Origin: Baffinella frigidus
Lineage: Eukaryota > Cryptophyceae > Cryptomonadales > Baffinellaceae
Assembly: GCA_026770585.1 (NCBI GenBank)
Contig: MU646828.1
Coordinates: 73,523 to 84,241, forward strand
Length of the DNA: 10,719 nucleotides
Reading direction: 5' to 3'
Each line of letters starts with the position of its first letter. Within the stretch, counting starts at the first letter, position 1. Below are positions 5,839 to 10,719 of this stretch, piece after piece. A program made the position numbers and the translations under genes. Below the pieces are notes generated by a model that was not told where the DNA came from, made no database searches, and saw only the letters and a list, made by a program, of their open reading frames with translations.

Positions 5839-10719
<4,881 letters not shown>

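Overview
This is nuclear DNA of a eukaryote, most likely a free-living alga or other protist whose telomere repeat is of the TTTAGGG type. The evidence is two protein-coding genes broken into very short exons (42 to 129 bases) with GT-AG introns, introns filled with degenerate CCCTAAA/CCCTGAA repeats, and many short inverted-repeat transposons. There are no bacterial operons or ribosome-binding sites. The species cannot be named from sequence alone; a repeat-rich green alga or another TTTAGGG lineage (cryptophyte, chromerid, dinoflagellate) is possible, although the GT donors at every junction argue mildly against a dinoflagellate.

Layout. (1) Bases 1-792: nested duplications around truncated copies of an exon head, plus two hairpin elements. 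(2) Bases 793-2978, plus strand: the 3' end of an auxilin-like J-domain gene. Five exons assemble into an Ala/Glu-rich helix followed by a complete auxilin-type J domain with its HPD motif. (3) Bases 2979-5834: the gap between two convergent genes, packed with miniature inverted-repeat elements (MITEs) of at least four families, some nested. (4) Bases 5835-10453, minus strand: the last seven exons of the V-type H+-ATPase catalytic subunit A gene. They encode 202 residues from GDFSDP to the stop codon; the P-loop exons lie beyond the right edge. (5) Bases 10454-10719: part of the next upstream intron.

The two genes have no evident functional link beyond both belonging to endomembrane biology: clathrin uncoating and organelle acidification. 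They share an unusual architecture. Every intron between assigned exons is phase 0, most carry telomere-like repeats, and in both genes the C-rich strand of those repeats is the sense strand although the genes point in opposite directions. The introns also hold truncated copies of the exon that follows (acceptor plus exon head). The copies lie upstream of the intact exon in nearly every case.

The strongest observations are the co-oriented telomere-like introns, the repeated acceptor/exon-head duplications (including one copy that regained a donor and one that differs only at synonymous sites), and a MITE family whose TA target duplication can be read from an empty-site/filled-site pair inside this window.
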